Assembly: GCA_046541195.1 (NCBI GenBank)
Contig: JBKHDT010000026.1
Span: 1-29,803 of the forward strand
Length of the DNA: 29,803 nt
Source: JBKHDT01 sp046541195
GTDB lineage: Bacteria > Pseudomonadota > Gammaproteobacteria > Halothiobacillales > Halothiobacillaceae
Reading direction: 5' to 3'
Both the position numbers and the translations under genes were made by a program. Positions 1-8,956 of the stretch are shown one piece after another. The notes beneath the pieces are model-generated. The model was not told the DNA's origin. It did no database searches and saw only the letters and a program-made list of their open reading frames with translations. Position 1 is the first letter of the stretch, and every line of letters begins with the position of its first letter.

Positions 1-2
1 CG

Positions 3-122
3 ACCAGTTTCCTGCTTGACCGCGCCGGTCACATCCGTTATGCCATTGCCGGAGGGATCGACTGGGAAACGCCGGAGGCCACCGCCCGGATTGAGGAACT
101 GCTTTCGGAGTCCACCCCTTGA
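3..122 (+). CDS. C-terminal end of a TlpA/redoxin-like thioredoxin-fold protein (partial)
   Basis: The window opens inside this gene; only the last 39 codons and a TGA stop are present, and the start lies off the left edge. The visible residues begin TSFLLDRAGHIRYAIAGGID, the usual end of the redoxin fold in TlpA/ResA-type proteins: a cis-proline-adjacent 'TSFLID' strand, then a strand describing the reference solute, then a 'G..DW' turn and a final helix. Proteins of this family are exported thiol-disulfide reductases, often in cytochrome c maturation, but the CXXC motif and signal peptide cannot be seen here. The stop is 7 bases before the next start codon, so the two genes are probably cotranscribed. 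The family call rests on a short tail. Confidence 0.55.
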   Translation, partial: TSFLLDRAGHIRYAIAGGIDWETPEATARIEELLSESTP

Positions 123-129
123 GGAGGCC

Positions 130-645
130 ATGAACAAAACCCCGAACGACGCCCGATGGCTGCTGGTCAACACCGGTGGCACGCTCAACAAGCGCTACGA
201 TCCCTTGACGGGACAGCTCTACGTCCCGGGAGACCAGCAGGCCGTCGACCGGCTGCTGGCCCCGTTTGCCGACAATATCCCGGTCCGGATCGCGGCGCCC
301 CTGCACAAGGACAGCCTGGAGATGACCGATGCGGACCGTGGAGCGATCGCCCGCTGCATCAGCCAAGCCCCCGGACTGCCCACGCTGGTGATCCATGGTA
401 CGGACACCATGGACCGGACCGCGGCGTTCCTGTCCGGGGCGTTGCCTGAGCGGCGCATCGTGCTGACGGGGGCCATGGAGCCCCTGGCGTTCGGCGGGCT
501 GGAGGCGACGAGCAATTTCTCGCTGGGGGTGGGTTACCTGTTCGCTTCGGCAGAATCGGGGGTGTTCATTGCCATGCACGGGCTGGTGTTGCCCCATGAC
601 CGGATTGTCAAGGATCGGCAGCAGGGCGTGTTTCGCCCGCGTTAG
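130..645 (+). CDS. Short asparaginase-domain protein (N-terminal domain only)
   Basis: A 171-residue protein carrying the N-terminal half of the type I/II L-asparaginase fold. The first catalytic loop appears as VNTGGTL (Thr in TGGT) near residue 16. The second signature appears as HGTDTMDRTAAFL near residue 84, with the following strand RRIVLTGAMEPL. Classical asparaginases are about 330 residues with a second domain that completes the active site; here the stop follows directly after 'HGLVLPHDRIVKDRQQG', so the C-terminal domain is absent. Small single-domain homologues occur in gammaproteobacteria and are usually just called asparaginase-domain proteins, so activity on asparagine is not assured. 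The start at 130 is chosen because GAGGAGG lies just upstream. An in-frame ATG at position 16 would give an N-terminus that overlaps the preceding gene and has no family resemblance. Confidence 0.8.
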   Translation: MNKTPNDARWLLVNTGGTLNKRYDPLTGQLYVPGDQQAVDRLLAPFADNIPVRIAAPLHKDSLEMTDADRGAIARCISQAPGLPTLVIHGTDTMDRTAAFLSGALPERRIVLTGAMEPLAFGGLEATSNFSLGVGYLFASAESGVFIAMHGLVLPHDRIVKDRQQGVFRPR

Positions 646-650
646 AGACT

Positions 651-678
651 TGAAAAACCACGGGAGCGTGGTTTTTCA
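651..678. terminator. Bidirectional intrinsic terminator between asparaginase-like gene and rhlE
   Basis: A perfect 12-bp stem (651-662 with 667-678) with a GGAG tetraloop. The outer stem carries an A-run on one side and a T-run on the other, so it can terminate in either direction. It lies between the convergent stop codons of the asparaginase-like gene (645) and rhlE (798). Confidence 0.85.
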
Positions 679-681
679 AAG

Positions 682-712
682 GCGCGGTTCGCAAAGAACC
701 GGCGAACCGCGC
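682..712. repeat. Second GC-rich inverted repeat after the terminator
   Basis: Arms GCGCGGTTCG (682-691) and CGAACCGCGC (703-712) form a perfect 10-bp stem with an 11-nt loop. It lies in the same convergent gap as the terminator but has no T-run, so it may be a processing or backup hairpin rather than an intrinsic terminator. Confidence 0.6.
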
Positions 713-747
713 AGGCGACATCAACCGCTTGCGCGGCTGTCCCGTCG

Positions 748-763
748 GGGGCATCCATGCCCC
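748..763. repeat. Palindrome GGGGCATCCATGCCCC
   Basis: A near-perfect short palindrome (arms of 7 bp around a CC centre) in the gap between the convergent genes. A close variant occurs at 2608-2623 and a related hairpin at 8703-8721, both also intergenic, which suggests a dispersed intergenic element. Confidence 0.5.
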
Positions 764-797
764 GAGGGGGCCCTTGAACGGGTTTTCGAGAGGCGCC

Positions 798-2099
<1,302 letters not shown>

Positions 2100-2706
2100 G
2101 TTCATGCACTCCATCGGCGCCCATCCCTTCAGTCATAAAGGGCACCCATCGAGGCAGACGATCAACTTGGAAATTCAAATCGCGGATCCGGCTGGATCGG
2201 AGAATACCGGACGAAGACGGGTCGCTCGTTCGGTGCGCGAAGCATACGCTGATGTCCGGGACATTGAAAGCGCCAAGTCGACATCCGGGTCGGGACCGGC
2301 CGTGCCACGCCGCCGGCGCCGCAAAAATATCCGTCGGGCGGCCGGGACGCCGGTGACGGACGAATCGGGACCGGTTTGCGCCATGTCAGTGGCTCGCCCG
2401 CTCAACCCGCAGGCCATGCCGATGTCGCCGGGTCAGGTCAATAGATGCCGGACTGTCCGGGCACGAGGTGAAGGTTTCGCGGCTCCTGAGCACGGCTGCG
2501 CGGGTTTGCAACCCGGTGACTTCGAAGCCTGTCCCGGCCCTGCGGGTCCGGACCCCACCTGGCCGGGCCCATGGGAACCCCGGGACGAAGGCGAGCGATG
2601 CCATTTTGGGGCATCCATGACCCGTGCGGGAATCTGAAGCATTCGTGCAGGGAGTGCCCGGGGCGCCTTGCAGGGGGTTGCCGCGGCCGGCTCAAGCTCG
2701 CTTGCC
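2100..2706. other. Intergenic region between rhlE and the mnh operon
   Basis: About 600 bases without a convincing gene. Open frames here have no recognisable protein features. The region must hold the rhlE promoter (leftward) and the end of the mnh transcript, but I see no clear -35/-10 pair and no T-tailed hairpin. One imperfect palindrome at 2608-2623 matches the element at 748-763. Confidence 0.6.
2608..2623. repeat. Imperfect copy of the GGGCATCCATGCCC palindrome
   Basis: Reads GGGGCATCCATGACCC, one mismatch from the palindrome at 748-763. In this position it could fold at the end of the mnh transcript on the minus strand, but no T-run follows it there. Confidence 0.45.
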
Positions 2707-3084
2707 TCAGCGTTCCTCCCGGGGCGTCGGGGCCGGCTCGGGGGCTTCTGCCGGGTTCTGGACAGCGGGCATCCGCGGATCGCCACGGGTGCGTCCGACG
2801 GTCCGCGTATGCAGGTGCAGGGCGGCCTTGGCCATCAGGTGCGCGCTGACTGGCGCGGTAATGAACAAAAACAGCGTCACCAGCAGCTCGTGCAGGCTCA
2901 ACCCGTCAGACAGGCTGAAGTGCAGGGCCGAGGCGACCAGGATTGCGCCTACGCCCAGGGTGGTGGCCTTGGTCGGCCCGTGCAGGCGCATGAAGAAATC
3001 CGGCAGCCTGTACAGTCCGACCGAGCCGACCAACGTGAAGAAGGCGCCGATCAGAACCAGCAGGGCGAGAATGACATCGAGCAT
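2707..3084 (-). CDS. mnhG: Na+/H+ antiporter subunit MnhG/MrpG
   Basis: Last gene of the Mrp operon, 125 residues. Small membrane subunit with three hydrophobic helices: LDVILALLVLIGAFFTLVGS near the N-terminus, TTLGVGAILVASALHF in the middle, and LLVTLFLFITAPVSAHLMA. The motif 'GLYRLPDFFMRLHGPTKATTLG' between the first two helices is the family signature. The C-terminal 30 or so residues are proline- and charge-rich and probably cytoplasmic. MrpG belongs to the small-subunit group (E, F, G) needed for assembly and activity of the complex. Its start lies 7 bases after the mnhF stop, and GGAG within the mnhF tail acts as its ribosome-binding site. Confidence 0.92.
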   Translation of the reverse strand: MLDVILALLVLIGAFFTLVGSVGLYRLPDFFMRLHGPTKATTLGVGAILVASALHFSLSDGLSLHELLVTLFLFITAPVSAHLMAKAALHLHTRTVGRTRGDPRMPAVQNPAEAPEPAPTPREER

Positions 3085-3091
3085 GGTCGGC

Positions 3092-3361
3092 TTACTCCAT
3101 GATGTCGCCGCGCAGCAGGTACTTGCTCAGCGCGACCGTGCCAACGAAGCCCATGACGGCGATCAGCAGGGCGGCCTCGAAATACAGTGCGCTGTCCGAG
3201 GAAAGCCCGAACAGGATCAGCAGGGCGATCGAGTTGATATACAGGGTGTCCAGCGCCAGGATACGGTCCGGCACGTCCGGTCCCCTGAGCAGGCGCAACA
3301 GGCTCAGGACCAGGGCGAGACTGACCAGGGCGAAGGCAATGGGCAGAACGAGTTCGAGCAT
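3092..3361 (-). CDS. mnhF: Na+/H+ antiporter subunit MnhF/MrpF
   Basis: An 89-residue three-helix membrane protein of the MrpF family. The conserved stretch 'RGPDVPDRILALDTL' follows the first helix and includes the acidic residues typical of this subunit. In solved Mrp complexes MrpF sits beside MrpA and MrpG in the region proposed for sodium passage. Its ATG overlaps the mnhE stop by one base (TGATG), so translation is likely coupled. Length and motif fit the family with no oddities. Confidence 0.92.
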   Translation of the reverse strand: MLELVLPIAFALVSLALVLSLLRLLRGPDVPDRILALDTLYINSIALLILFGLSSDSALYFEAALLIAVMGFVGTVALSKYLLRGDIME

Positions 3362-3858
3362 CAGGAAAATACCTCACGCAGAGGCGCTTCATAGCGTTGC
3401 TTGATCTTGGCGATGTCGGCTTCGTGGTCCTCGACATGAAGCGCGTGGACCAGAAGGGTCCGCTGGTCATCGGAAAGGTCGCAGGAAACCGTGCCCGGCG
3501 TCAGGGAAATGGTGTTGGCCAGCAGCGAGATCGCCAGCGGAGAATTCAGGTCCAGCGGCACGTGGAAGAACCCGGGTTCGAGCCGTTGACTTCGACCCAG
3601 GATCAGCCGGGACACGACCATGTTGGCGACCAGGATGTCGAAGAGCACCACCGCGACGAACCGGGCCAGCACCGCAGGCCGACGGATCTGCACCACTTCG
3701 GGCCAGAAGGCGGAGGTCAGCTTCGGGATGAGCAGCCCCAGAATCAGCCCCAGGACGAAATGACCGGCGCTGAAGCTGTTGTTGAGCAGCATCCAGGTCA
3801 GCACCAGAAACGCGCTCAGCAGCGGATGCGGCAGCCAGCGGCGCAGCGTTGCGTTCAT
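3361..3858 (-). CDS. mnhE: Na+/H+ antiporter subunit MnhE/MrpE
   Basis: A 165-residue subunit. Two N-terminal hydrophobic segments (about residues 12-45) are followed by a membrane-associated stretch and a cytoplasmic ferredoxin-like domain ending with the family signature 'ISLTPGTVSCDLSDDQRTLLVHALHV'-type sequence near residue 115-142. MrpE is needed for full antiport activity of the complex. The start overlaps the mnhD stop by 4 bases (ATGA), and the stop overlaps mnhF by one base. Confidence 0.92.
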   Translation of the reverse strand: MNATLRRWLPHPLLSAFLVLTWMLLNNSFSAGHFVLGLILGLLIPKLTSAFWPEVVQIRRPAVLARFVAVVLFDILVANMVVSRLILGRSQRLEPGFFHVPLDLNSPLAISLLANTISLTPGTVSCDLSDDQRTLLVHALHVEDHEADIAKIKQRYEAPLREVFS

Positions 3859-5378
3859 CGTTCACCTCCGACGGGTTCGAGGGCAAGCACCGATTGGATG
3901 TAGTCGGTCGGCGTGGCCAGTTGCTCGGCCGTGGCGATCATCCACTCGTGGACCGGATGGGCGAACAGCACCATCAGGGGGCTGATGGCCAGCAGCGCGA
4001 CCACCGGGATCAATGCCGTGTTACTGGTGGCCACGCCCTGTTCGTTCGGGGTGGACAGGGTACGGTAGAACAGCATGGTCCCGGCGCGGGCCATCGCCAC
4101 GATGATCATGAAACTCGAGACCAGGATGACCGCGTAGATCCAGGCGGTCAGCGGTCCCTCCAAGGCGGCATGCAGGATCAGGAGCTTGCCGAAGAATCCG
4201 GACAAAGGCGGCATGCCGGCAATCGAGATCGCCCCGGCAAACAGCAGCGAGCCGACGAATATCGCGTTCGGCATGGCCGGCGCCGGGCTGAATCGATCAC
4301 CCCGCTCGCCGCGTCCGCGCGCAATGACGTCGGCCAGCAGGAACAGACCCGCCGTGACGACCGTGGAATGGAACAGGTAGTAGAGCGCACCGGCCAGTGC
4401 GGCCTGATTGTTCAGGCCCAGTGCGATCAGCAGGGTGCCGATGGAGGCCAGCACCAGATAGGCCACCTGCATGCGCAGGATCCGCGCCGCCATGACGCCG
4501 AAGGCTGCCAGGAGCATGGTCACCAGCCCGGTAATCAGCAGCCAGGGTGCGACCAGGTCCACCAGGCCGCCGGGTGCTTCGGCAAACAGGGTGCCATGTA
4601 CCCGGATAATGGCGTAGATGCCGACCTTGGTCATGATGGCGAACAGGGCCGCCACCGGGGCGCTGGTTCGGGCATAGGCGCCCGGCAGCCACAGGTACAG
4701 CGGAAACATCGCAGCCTTGACGCCGAATACGATCAGGAGCAGCAGCGCGGCCGAGGCGACCAGCCCGGCGCGCTCCGCCGGCAATTCCTGGATGCGCGCC
4801 GCCATGTCGGCCAGGTTGAGGGTGCCCAGTGCCCCGTAGAGCGCGCCGACCGCGAACAGGAACAATGTCGAGCCGACCAGGTTGATGACCACGTACTGAA
4901 GCCCGGCCCGGGTCCGCTTGCGTCCGCCGCCATGCAGCAGCAGCCCGTAGGAGGCGATCAGCAGGATCTCGAAGAAGACGAACAGGTTAAAGACATCACC
5001 GGTCAGGAACGCGCCGTTGATCCCCAGAAGCTGGAACTGAAACAGGGGGTGGAAGTGCTGGCCACGGGCGTCGATGCCGGTGGCGACCGCGTACCAGAGC
5101 GCCCCCAGGCCGAGGATCGCGGTCAGCAGCAGCATGAGGGCGGACAGACGATCAAGCACCAGCACGATCCCGAAGGGGGCCTGCCAGTTCCCGAGGATGT
5201 ACACGTGCTGGCTGCCATCGGCCACCAGGCCCATCGAGGCGATCGACATGGCCAGCAGGGCGGTGGTCACCAGCAGGTTCAGCGTGCGTTGCAGCGTCAG
5301 TCCACCGCTTCGGGCAAGGATCAGGCCCATGCCGGCGATCAGCGGCACGAGCAGGGAGAGGATCACCGACTGCATCAT
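3855..5378 (-). CDS. mnhD: Na+/H+ antiporter subunit MnhD/MrpD (NuoN/NuoM-like)
   Basis: A 507-residue polytopic membrane protein of the proton-pumping NADH dehydrogenase / antiporter-like family with about 14 helices. Key residues expected for proton transfer are present: Glu137 in 'FVFFEILLIASYG' and Lys221 in 'FGVKAAMFPLYLWLPGAY', matching the essential Glu of TM5 and Lys of TM7 in characterised MrpD. MrpD is thought to form one of the proton half-channels of the complex. It overlaps mnhC and mnhE by 4 bases each. Nothing is truncated relative to the family (about 490-510 residues). Confidence 0.94.
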   Translation of the reverse strand: MMQSVILSLLVPLIAGMGLILARSGGLTLQRTLNLLVTTALLAMSIASMGLVADGSQHVYILGNWQAPFGIVLVLDRLSALMLLLTAILGLGALWYAVATGIDARGQHFHPLFQFQLLGINGAFLTGDVFNLFVFFEILLIASYGLLLHGGGRKRTRAGLQYVVINLVGSTLFLFAVGALYGALGTLNLADMAARIQELPAERAGLVASAALLLLIVFGVKAAMFPLYLWLPGAYARTSAPVAALFAIMTKVGIYAIIRVHGTLFAEAPGGLVDLVAPWLLITGLVTMLLAAFGVMAARILRMQVAYLVLASIGTLLIALGLNNQAALAGALYYLFHSTVVTAGLFLLADVIARGRGERGDRFSPAPAMPNAIFVGSLLFAGAISIAGMPPLSGFFGKLLILHAALEGPLTAWIYAVILVSSFMIIVAMARAGTMLFYRTLSTPNEQGVATSNTALIPVVALLAISPLMVLFAHPVHEWMIATAEQLATPTDYIQSVLALEPVGGER

Positions 5379-5755
5379 GCCTGCGGCGCTCCCTGCTTGT
5401 TCCGGGGACGCGGTTCAAGTTCGTCCGGGCCGCGGTGCAGGCCGTCGACGTGATCGTTGCCCAGCTCGGCACGGGCCTTGAGTGCCAGCGCGATGACGAA
5501 CGCGGTCATCCCGAAGGCGATCACGATGGCGGTCAGTACCAGGGCCTGTGGCAGCGGATCGGTGTAGCCGACCGCTTCCGGGTCGATCACGCCGGGCATG
5601 CCGGTGGTCAGCCGCCCCATGGCGAACAGGAACACGTTGGCGGCATAGGCCAGCAGCGTCAGTCCGAGCACCACCGGGAAGGTTCGCGCGCGCAGCGTCA
5701 GGTAGACCACGGTGGCGGTCAGCACGCCGACCAGAAGGGAAATCAGCAGTTCCAT
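5375..5755 (-). CDS. mnhC: Na+/H+ antiporter subunit MnhC/MrpC (NuoK-like)
   Basis: A 126-residue NuoK-like subunit with three helices: ELLISLLVGVLTATVVYLTL, VVLGLTLLAYAANVFLFAM, and QALVLTAIVIAFGMTAFVIALAL. The phrase 'DPLPQALVLTAIVIAFG' is the MrpC/NuoK hallmark. The polar tail after residue 95 is cytoplasmic and low in conservation. The start ATG shares one base with the stop of mnhAB (TGATG), and its stop overlaps mnhD by 4 bases, so A to D are tightly coupled. Confidence 0.93.
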   Translation of the reverse strand: MELLISLLVGVLTATVVYLTLRARTFPVVLGLTLLAYAANVFLFAMGRLTTGMPGVIDPEAVGYTDPLPQALVLTAIVIAFGMTAFVIALALKARAELGNDHVDGLHRGPDELEPRPRNKQGAPQA

Positions 5756-8562
5756 CAGTGAGTTGCCTCAGAGGAAATGGGTTTTTCGGGGGCGTGAGAA
5801 AGCTTTCCCAGCTGGACGAGCATCAGCAGGGTGGAGCCGACCACGACGAGGAATACCCCCAGGTCAAATACCAGGGCACTGGCCACCTCGAACTTGCCCA
5901 CCACCGGCCAGGTCAGGTAGGTGAAGCTGGTGGTCAGGAACGGGTACCCCAAGACCATGGAAACCAGCCCGGTGCCCGTGGCGAAGAACAGCCCGGCAGC
6001 AATCACGACGTGCATGTCGATCGGCAGTCGGCGGCTGGTCCAGTCGATGCCGTTGGACAGGTACTGCACGATCAGTGCCACCGCCGCGATGAGTCCCGCG
6101 ATGAACCCGCCACCGGGCAGGTTGTGCCCGCGCAGGAACACGAATGCAGCCACGGCCAGCATCAGGGGCAGCAGCAGGCGGGTCAGGGTGCGCATGATCG
6201 GCGGATGGGCATCCGGCGACCAGCCGCGTCCCTGGGCATCGGCTGCCGGGGCCCGCAGGGACAGGCCCTCAAGCATGGCATAGATGCCCAGGCCGGCGAT
6301 TGCCAGGACCGCGATTTCGCCCAGCGTGTCGAAGCCCCGGAAGTCCACGAGGATCACGTTGACCACGTTGGACCCGCCACCGCCCGGTTTGCTGTTTTCC
6401 AGGAAGAAGTCACTGATGGGGGCGAAGTCCCGGGTCAGGACCGCCATGGCCAGAAGCGTTGCCCCGACGCCCGACAGCACGGCCAGGACCACGTCACGGA
6501 AGTGGCGGCTGCCCCAGCGTTCGGCGGGTGTGCCCTGCGGCAGGAAGAACAGCGCCAGCAACAGCAGCACGATGGTGACGACCTCGACAGAAAGCTGCGT
6601 CAGCGCCAGGTCCGGCGCGGAGAACTTGGCAAAGCCCAGTGAGATGACCAGGCCGATGACGCCCAGCACGATCAGCGCGACCAGGCGCTGACGGTGCAGC
6701 AGCACGGTCGTGATCGCGGCAACCACCAGCGCCGCGGCGGCCACCGCAGTGACCGCATCGACGGGCAGCATGGCCCGGTCGCCGAAAAGCGGGGTGCCGA
6801 GCAGCCAGTAGCCGTAGGTTGCGGCCACCAGTCCCGCGCCGATGATCCAGGCAACGGCGTGCTGGAGGCTGCCGTTGTCAAATCGCCCCGTCACCGCGTT
6901 CGAGAGGGCGAACAGGCCATTGATCACCGCGTTGAAGGGGACGCGGGCGTCGATTCGCTCCAGGTGACGCTCGTGGAGTGCGAACAGCCGTTCACGGAAG
7001 AAGTAGACGCCCACCCCGGTGGTCAGCGCAATGAAGCTCATCAGCAGCGGCAGGTTGAAGCCGTGCCACAGATACAGCCCATACTCCGGCGGGGTGGACT
7101 GCAGCACGCCGGTCACGGCCACCGCGAGGATGGGGCCGACGATCAGCGCCGGCACGATGCCCACTGCCAGGCAGAGCACGACCAGCAGGTCAACCGGAAT
7201 CTTCATGAATCGCGGGGGTTCGTGCGGTGTCTTGGGCAGATCGACCGGCTCGCCGTTGAAGAACACATCGTGAATGAACCGCAGCGAGTAGGCCACCGAC
7301 ATCATCCCGCCCAGGGTGACCAGTGCCGGGATCAGCCAGCTGGCTGCACTGCCCTGACCAAAGTTGATGGCCTCCGCGAAGAACATTTCCTTGGAAATGA
7401 ACCCGTTGAGCAGCGGCACGCCCGCCATCGCCGCCGCCGCGATCATGGCCAGTACCGCCGTGTGCGGCATGTACTTGAGCAGGCCATTGAGTCGCCGCAT
7501 GTCCCGGGTGCCGGTCTCGTGGTCAATGATGCCGGCGACCATGAACAGCGACGCCTTGAACGTCGCGTGGTTGATGATGTGGAACACCGCGGCCACCGCA
7601 GCCAGCGGGGTGCCGAAGCCGAACAGCAGCGTGATCAGCCCCAGGTGGCTGATGGTCGAGTAGGCCAGCAGGCCCTTCAGGTCGTGCTTGAACAGCGCCG
7701 TGTAGGCCCCGAGCAGGAAGGTGGCCAGTCCGGCGGACGACACGATCCAGACCCACTCTGGCGTGCCTGCCAGTGCCGGAAACAGGCGGGCGAGCATGAA
7801 GATGCCCGCCTTGACCATGGTCGCCGAGTGCAGGTAGGCCGAGACCGGGGTCGGTGCCGCCATCGCGTGCGGCAGCCAGAAATGGAACGGAAACTGCGCC
7901 GACTTCGTGAACACCCCGAGCAGCACGAGTATCAGGATCGTTAGGTACAGCGGGTGATCCTTGATGACGTCTCCGGCCGCCAGCACGTCGCTGAGCTGGT
8001 AGCTGCCCACGACGTGCCCAAGCATCAGCACGCCGGCCAGCATGGCCAGACCGCCGCCGCCGGTCACCGCAAGGGCCATCCGTGCGCCCTGGCGGGCATC
8101 TCGGCGGTGCTGCCAGTAACTGATCAGCAGGAATGAGCTCAGCGAGGTCAGCTCCCAGAAGACCACCAGCTGGATCAGGTTTTCCGAAAGCACGATCCCG
8201 AGCATCGAGCCCATGAACAGCATCATGTAGGCGAAGAAGCGCCCCATGCAGTCGTTTCTGGAAAGGTAATACCGCGCGTACAGGATGATCAGCAGGCCGA
8301 TCAGCAGGATCATCAGCGCGAACAGCAGCGCCAGGCCGTCGAGCCGGAACGAAAAGCTCAGGCCGATGGCCGGAAGCCACTGCCAGGTCTGGACGAGGGT
8401 TTCCCCGCCGAATGGCGCGCCCGCGGAAGGCGCCAGGAACAGAAGCGATGCGGTCGTGAAACCGGCGGCCATCCAGGCGGAAGCCAGCCGGTTGAGTCGC
8501 GCCGACCAGGCAGCGAAAGCCGCCCCGACAAAGGGCAGCAGCACGACGATTGGGAGATTCAT
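5755..8562 (-). CDS. mnhA: Fused Na+/H+ antiporter subunit MnhA-MnhB (MrpAB)
   Basis: First gene of the Mrp operon, 935 residues, joining the NuoL-like MrpA to MrpB. In the MrpA part the functional residues are visible: Glu137 in 'VVFWELTSLSSFLLISYW', Lys220 in 'FTKSAQFPFHFWLP', and Lys251 in 'SATMVKAGIFML'. The last 140 or so residues hold the MrpB domain with its 'RGHNLPGGGFIAGL' motif and four helices. Such A-B fusions define the six-gene (group 2) Mrp operons of many Gram-negative bacteria, where the complex exchanges cytoplasmic Na+ for external H+ and supports growth at high salt or pH. I choose the ATG at 8562 (MNLPIVV), the canonical N-terminus; an in-frame start at 8658 would add 32 polar residues without family support. 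Confidence 0.92.
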   Translation of the reverse strand: MNLPIVVLLPFVGAAFAAWSARLNRLASAWMAAGFTTASLLFLAPSAGAPFGGETLVQTWQWLPAIGLSFSFRLDGLALLFALMILLIGLLIILYARYYLSRNDCMGRFFAYMMLFMGSMLGIVLSENLIQLVVFWELTSLSSFLLISYWQHRRDARQGARMALAVTGGGGLAMLAGVLMLGHVVGSYQLSDVLAAGDVIKDHPLYLTILILVLLGVFTKSAQFPFHFWLPHAMAAPTPVSAYLHSATMVKAGIFMLARLFPALAGTPEWVWIVSSAGLATFLLGAYTALFKHDLKGLLAYSTISHLGLITLLFGFGTPLAAVAAVFHIINHATFKASLFMVAGIIDHETGTRDMRRLNGLLKYMPHTAVLAMIAAAAMAGVPLLNGFISKEMFFAEAINFGQGSAASWLIPALVTLGGMMSVAYSLRFIHDVFFNGEPVDLPKTPHEPPRFMKIPVDLLVVLCLAVGIVPALIVGPILAVAVTGVLQSTPPEYGLYLWHGFNLPLLMSFIALTTGVGVYFFRERLFALHERHLERIDARVPFNAVINGLFALSNAVTGRFDNGSLQHAVAWIIGAGLVAATYGYWLLGTPLFGDRAMLPVDAVTAVAAAALVVAAITTVLLHRQRLVALIVLGVIGLVISLGFAKFSAPDLALTQLSVEVVTIVLLLLALFFLPQGTPAERWGSRHFRDVVLAVLSGVGATLLAMAVLTRDFAPISDFFLENSKPGGGGSNVVNVILVDFRGFDTLGEIAVLAIAGLGIYAMLEGLSLRAPAADAQGRGWSPDAHPPIMRTLTRLLLPLMLAVAAFVFLRGHNLPGGGFIAGLIAAVALIVQYLSNGIDWTSRRLPIDMHVVIAAGLFFATGTGLVSMVLGYPFLTTSFTYLTWPVVGKFEVASALVFDLGVFLVVVGSTLLMLVQLGKLSHAPEKPISSEATH

Positions 8563-8702
8563 ACCGTGTATTTCCCGGTGATATTCGTTTTCGTCCCGCG
8601 CCCACGATGTTCCGGGCACCAAGATAGATTCGGCTGCCCGCAATGTCGGGGGCGGCACGTTCGTTCATGGAAGATCCGGCATGCATCCAGACCTTTCCGT
8701 GC

Positions 8703-8721
8703 AGGGCGATGGATGCCCTGC
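8703..8721. repeat. Hairpin CAGGGC-GATGGAT-GCCCTG
   Basis: A perfect 6-bp stem around a 7-nt centre. The right half (GGATGCCC) resembles the palindromes at 748-763 and 2608-2623, so it may be a diverged member of the same set. Confidence 0.35.
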
Positions 8722-8905
8722 CGCGCCACGGCGCAAGCCGGCCGGTCGCAAGGCAGACGACGGGCGGTGACCTGCCCGCGCGTTGCTGCACGAGGCCAGG
8801 AATGGCTGCGTCCACAGTGTCCATGCTGTGAGGACAGGCGGGCTTGGAGTTTATCACGGGCCGGGGCAGGGAAGGCAGCCTGGCGGCACCGAATGAAGCC
8901 ATCGG

Positions 8906-8914
8906 TGCTAGAAT
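8906..8914 (+). promoter_or_regulatory. Extended -10 promoter for pcnB-folK-panB
   Basis: TGCTAGAAT matches an extended -10 element (TGn followed by TAGAAT). There is no good -35 at the expected distance, as is common for extended -10 promoters. Transcription would start near 8921, leaving a leader of about 36 bases before the proposed pcnB start. Confidence 0.55.
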
Positions 8915-8956
8915 CCCGTCTGATACCGAAGGCCCGGCGACACGGCACGTCCCCGT

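Larger units (their letters stand above)
8563..8956. other. Divergent intergenic region between mnh operon and pcnB
   Basis: This region between divergent operons should contain both promoters. The pcnB side has a good extended -10 at 8906-8914. On the mnh side a weak TATCTT-like -10 lies on the minus strand near 8625, without a convincing -35. A hairpin related to the 748-763 palindrome is at 8703-8721. I see no gene. Confidence 0.55.

Noticed and set aside
2115..2706. Several open frames between rhlE and mnhG
   Set aside because: They overlap on both strands, are Arg/Pro-rich and show no ribosome-binding site or protein family features.
3849..5453. A rightward open frame of over 500 codons opposite mnhD
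   Set aside because: Same kind of shadow: Gln/His/Asp-rich, no motifs, and the opposite strand encodes an intact MnhD with key residues.
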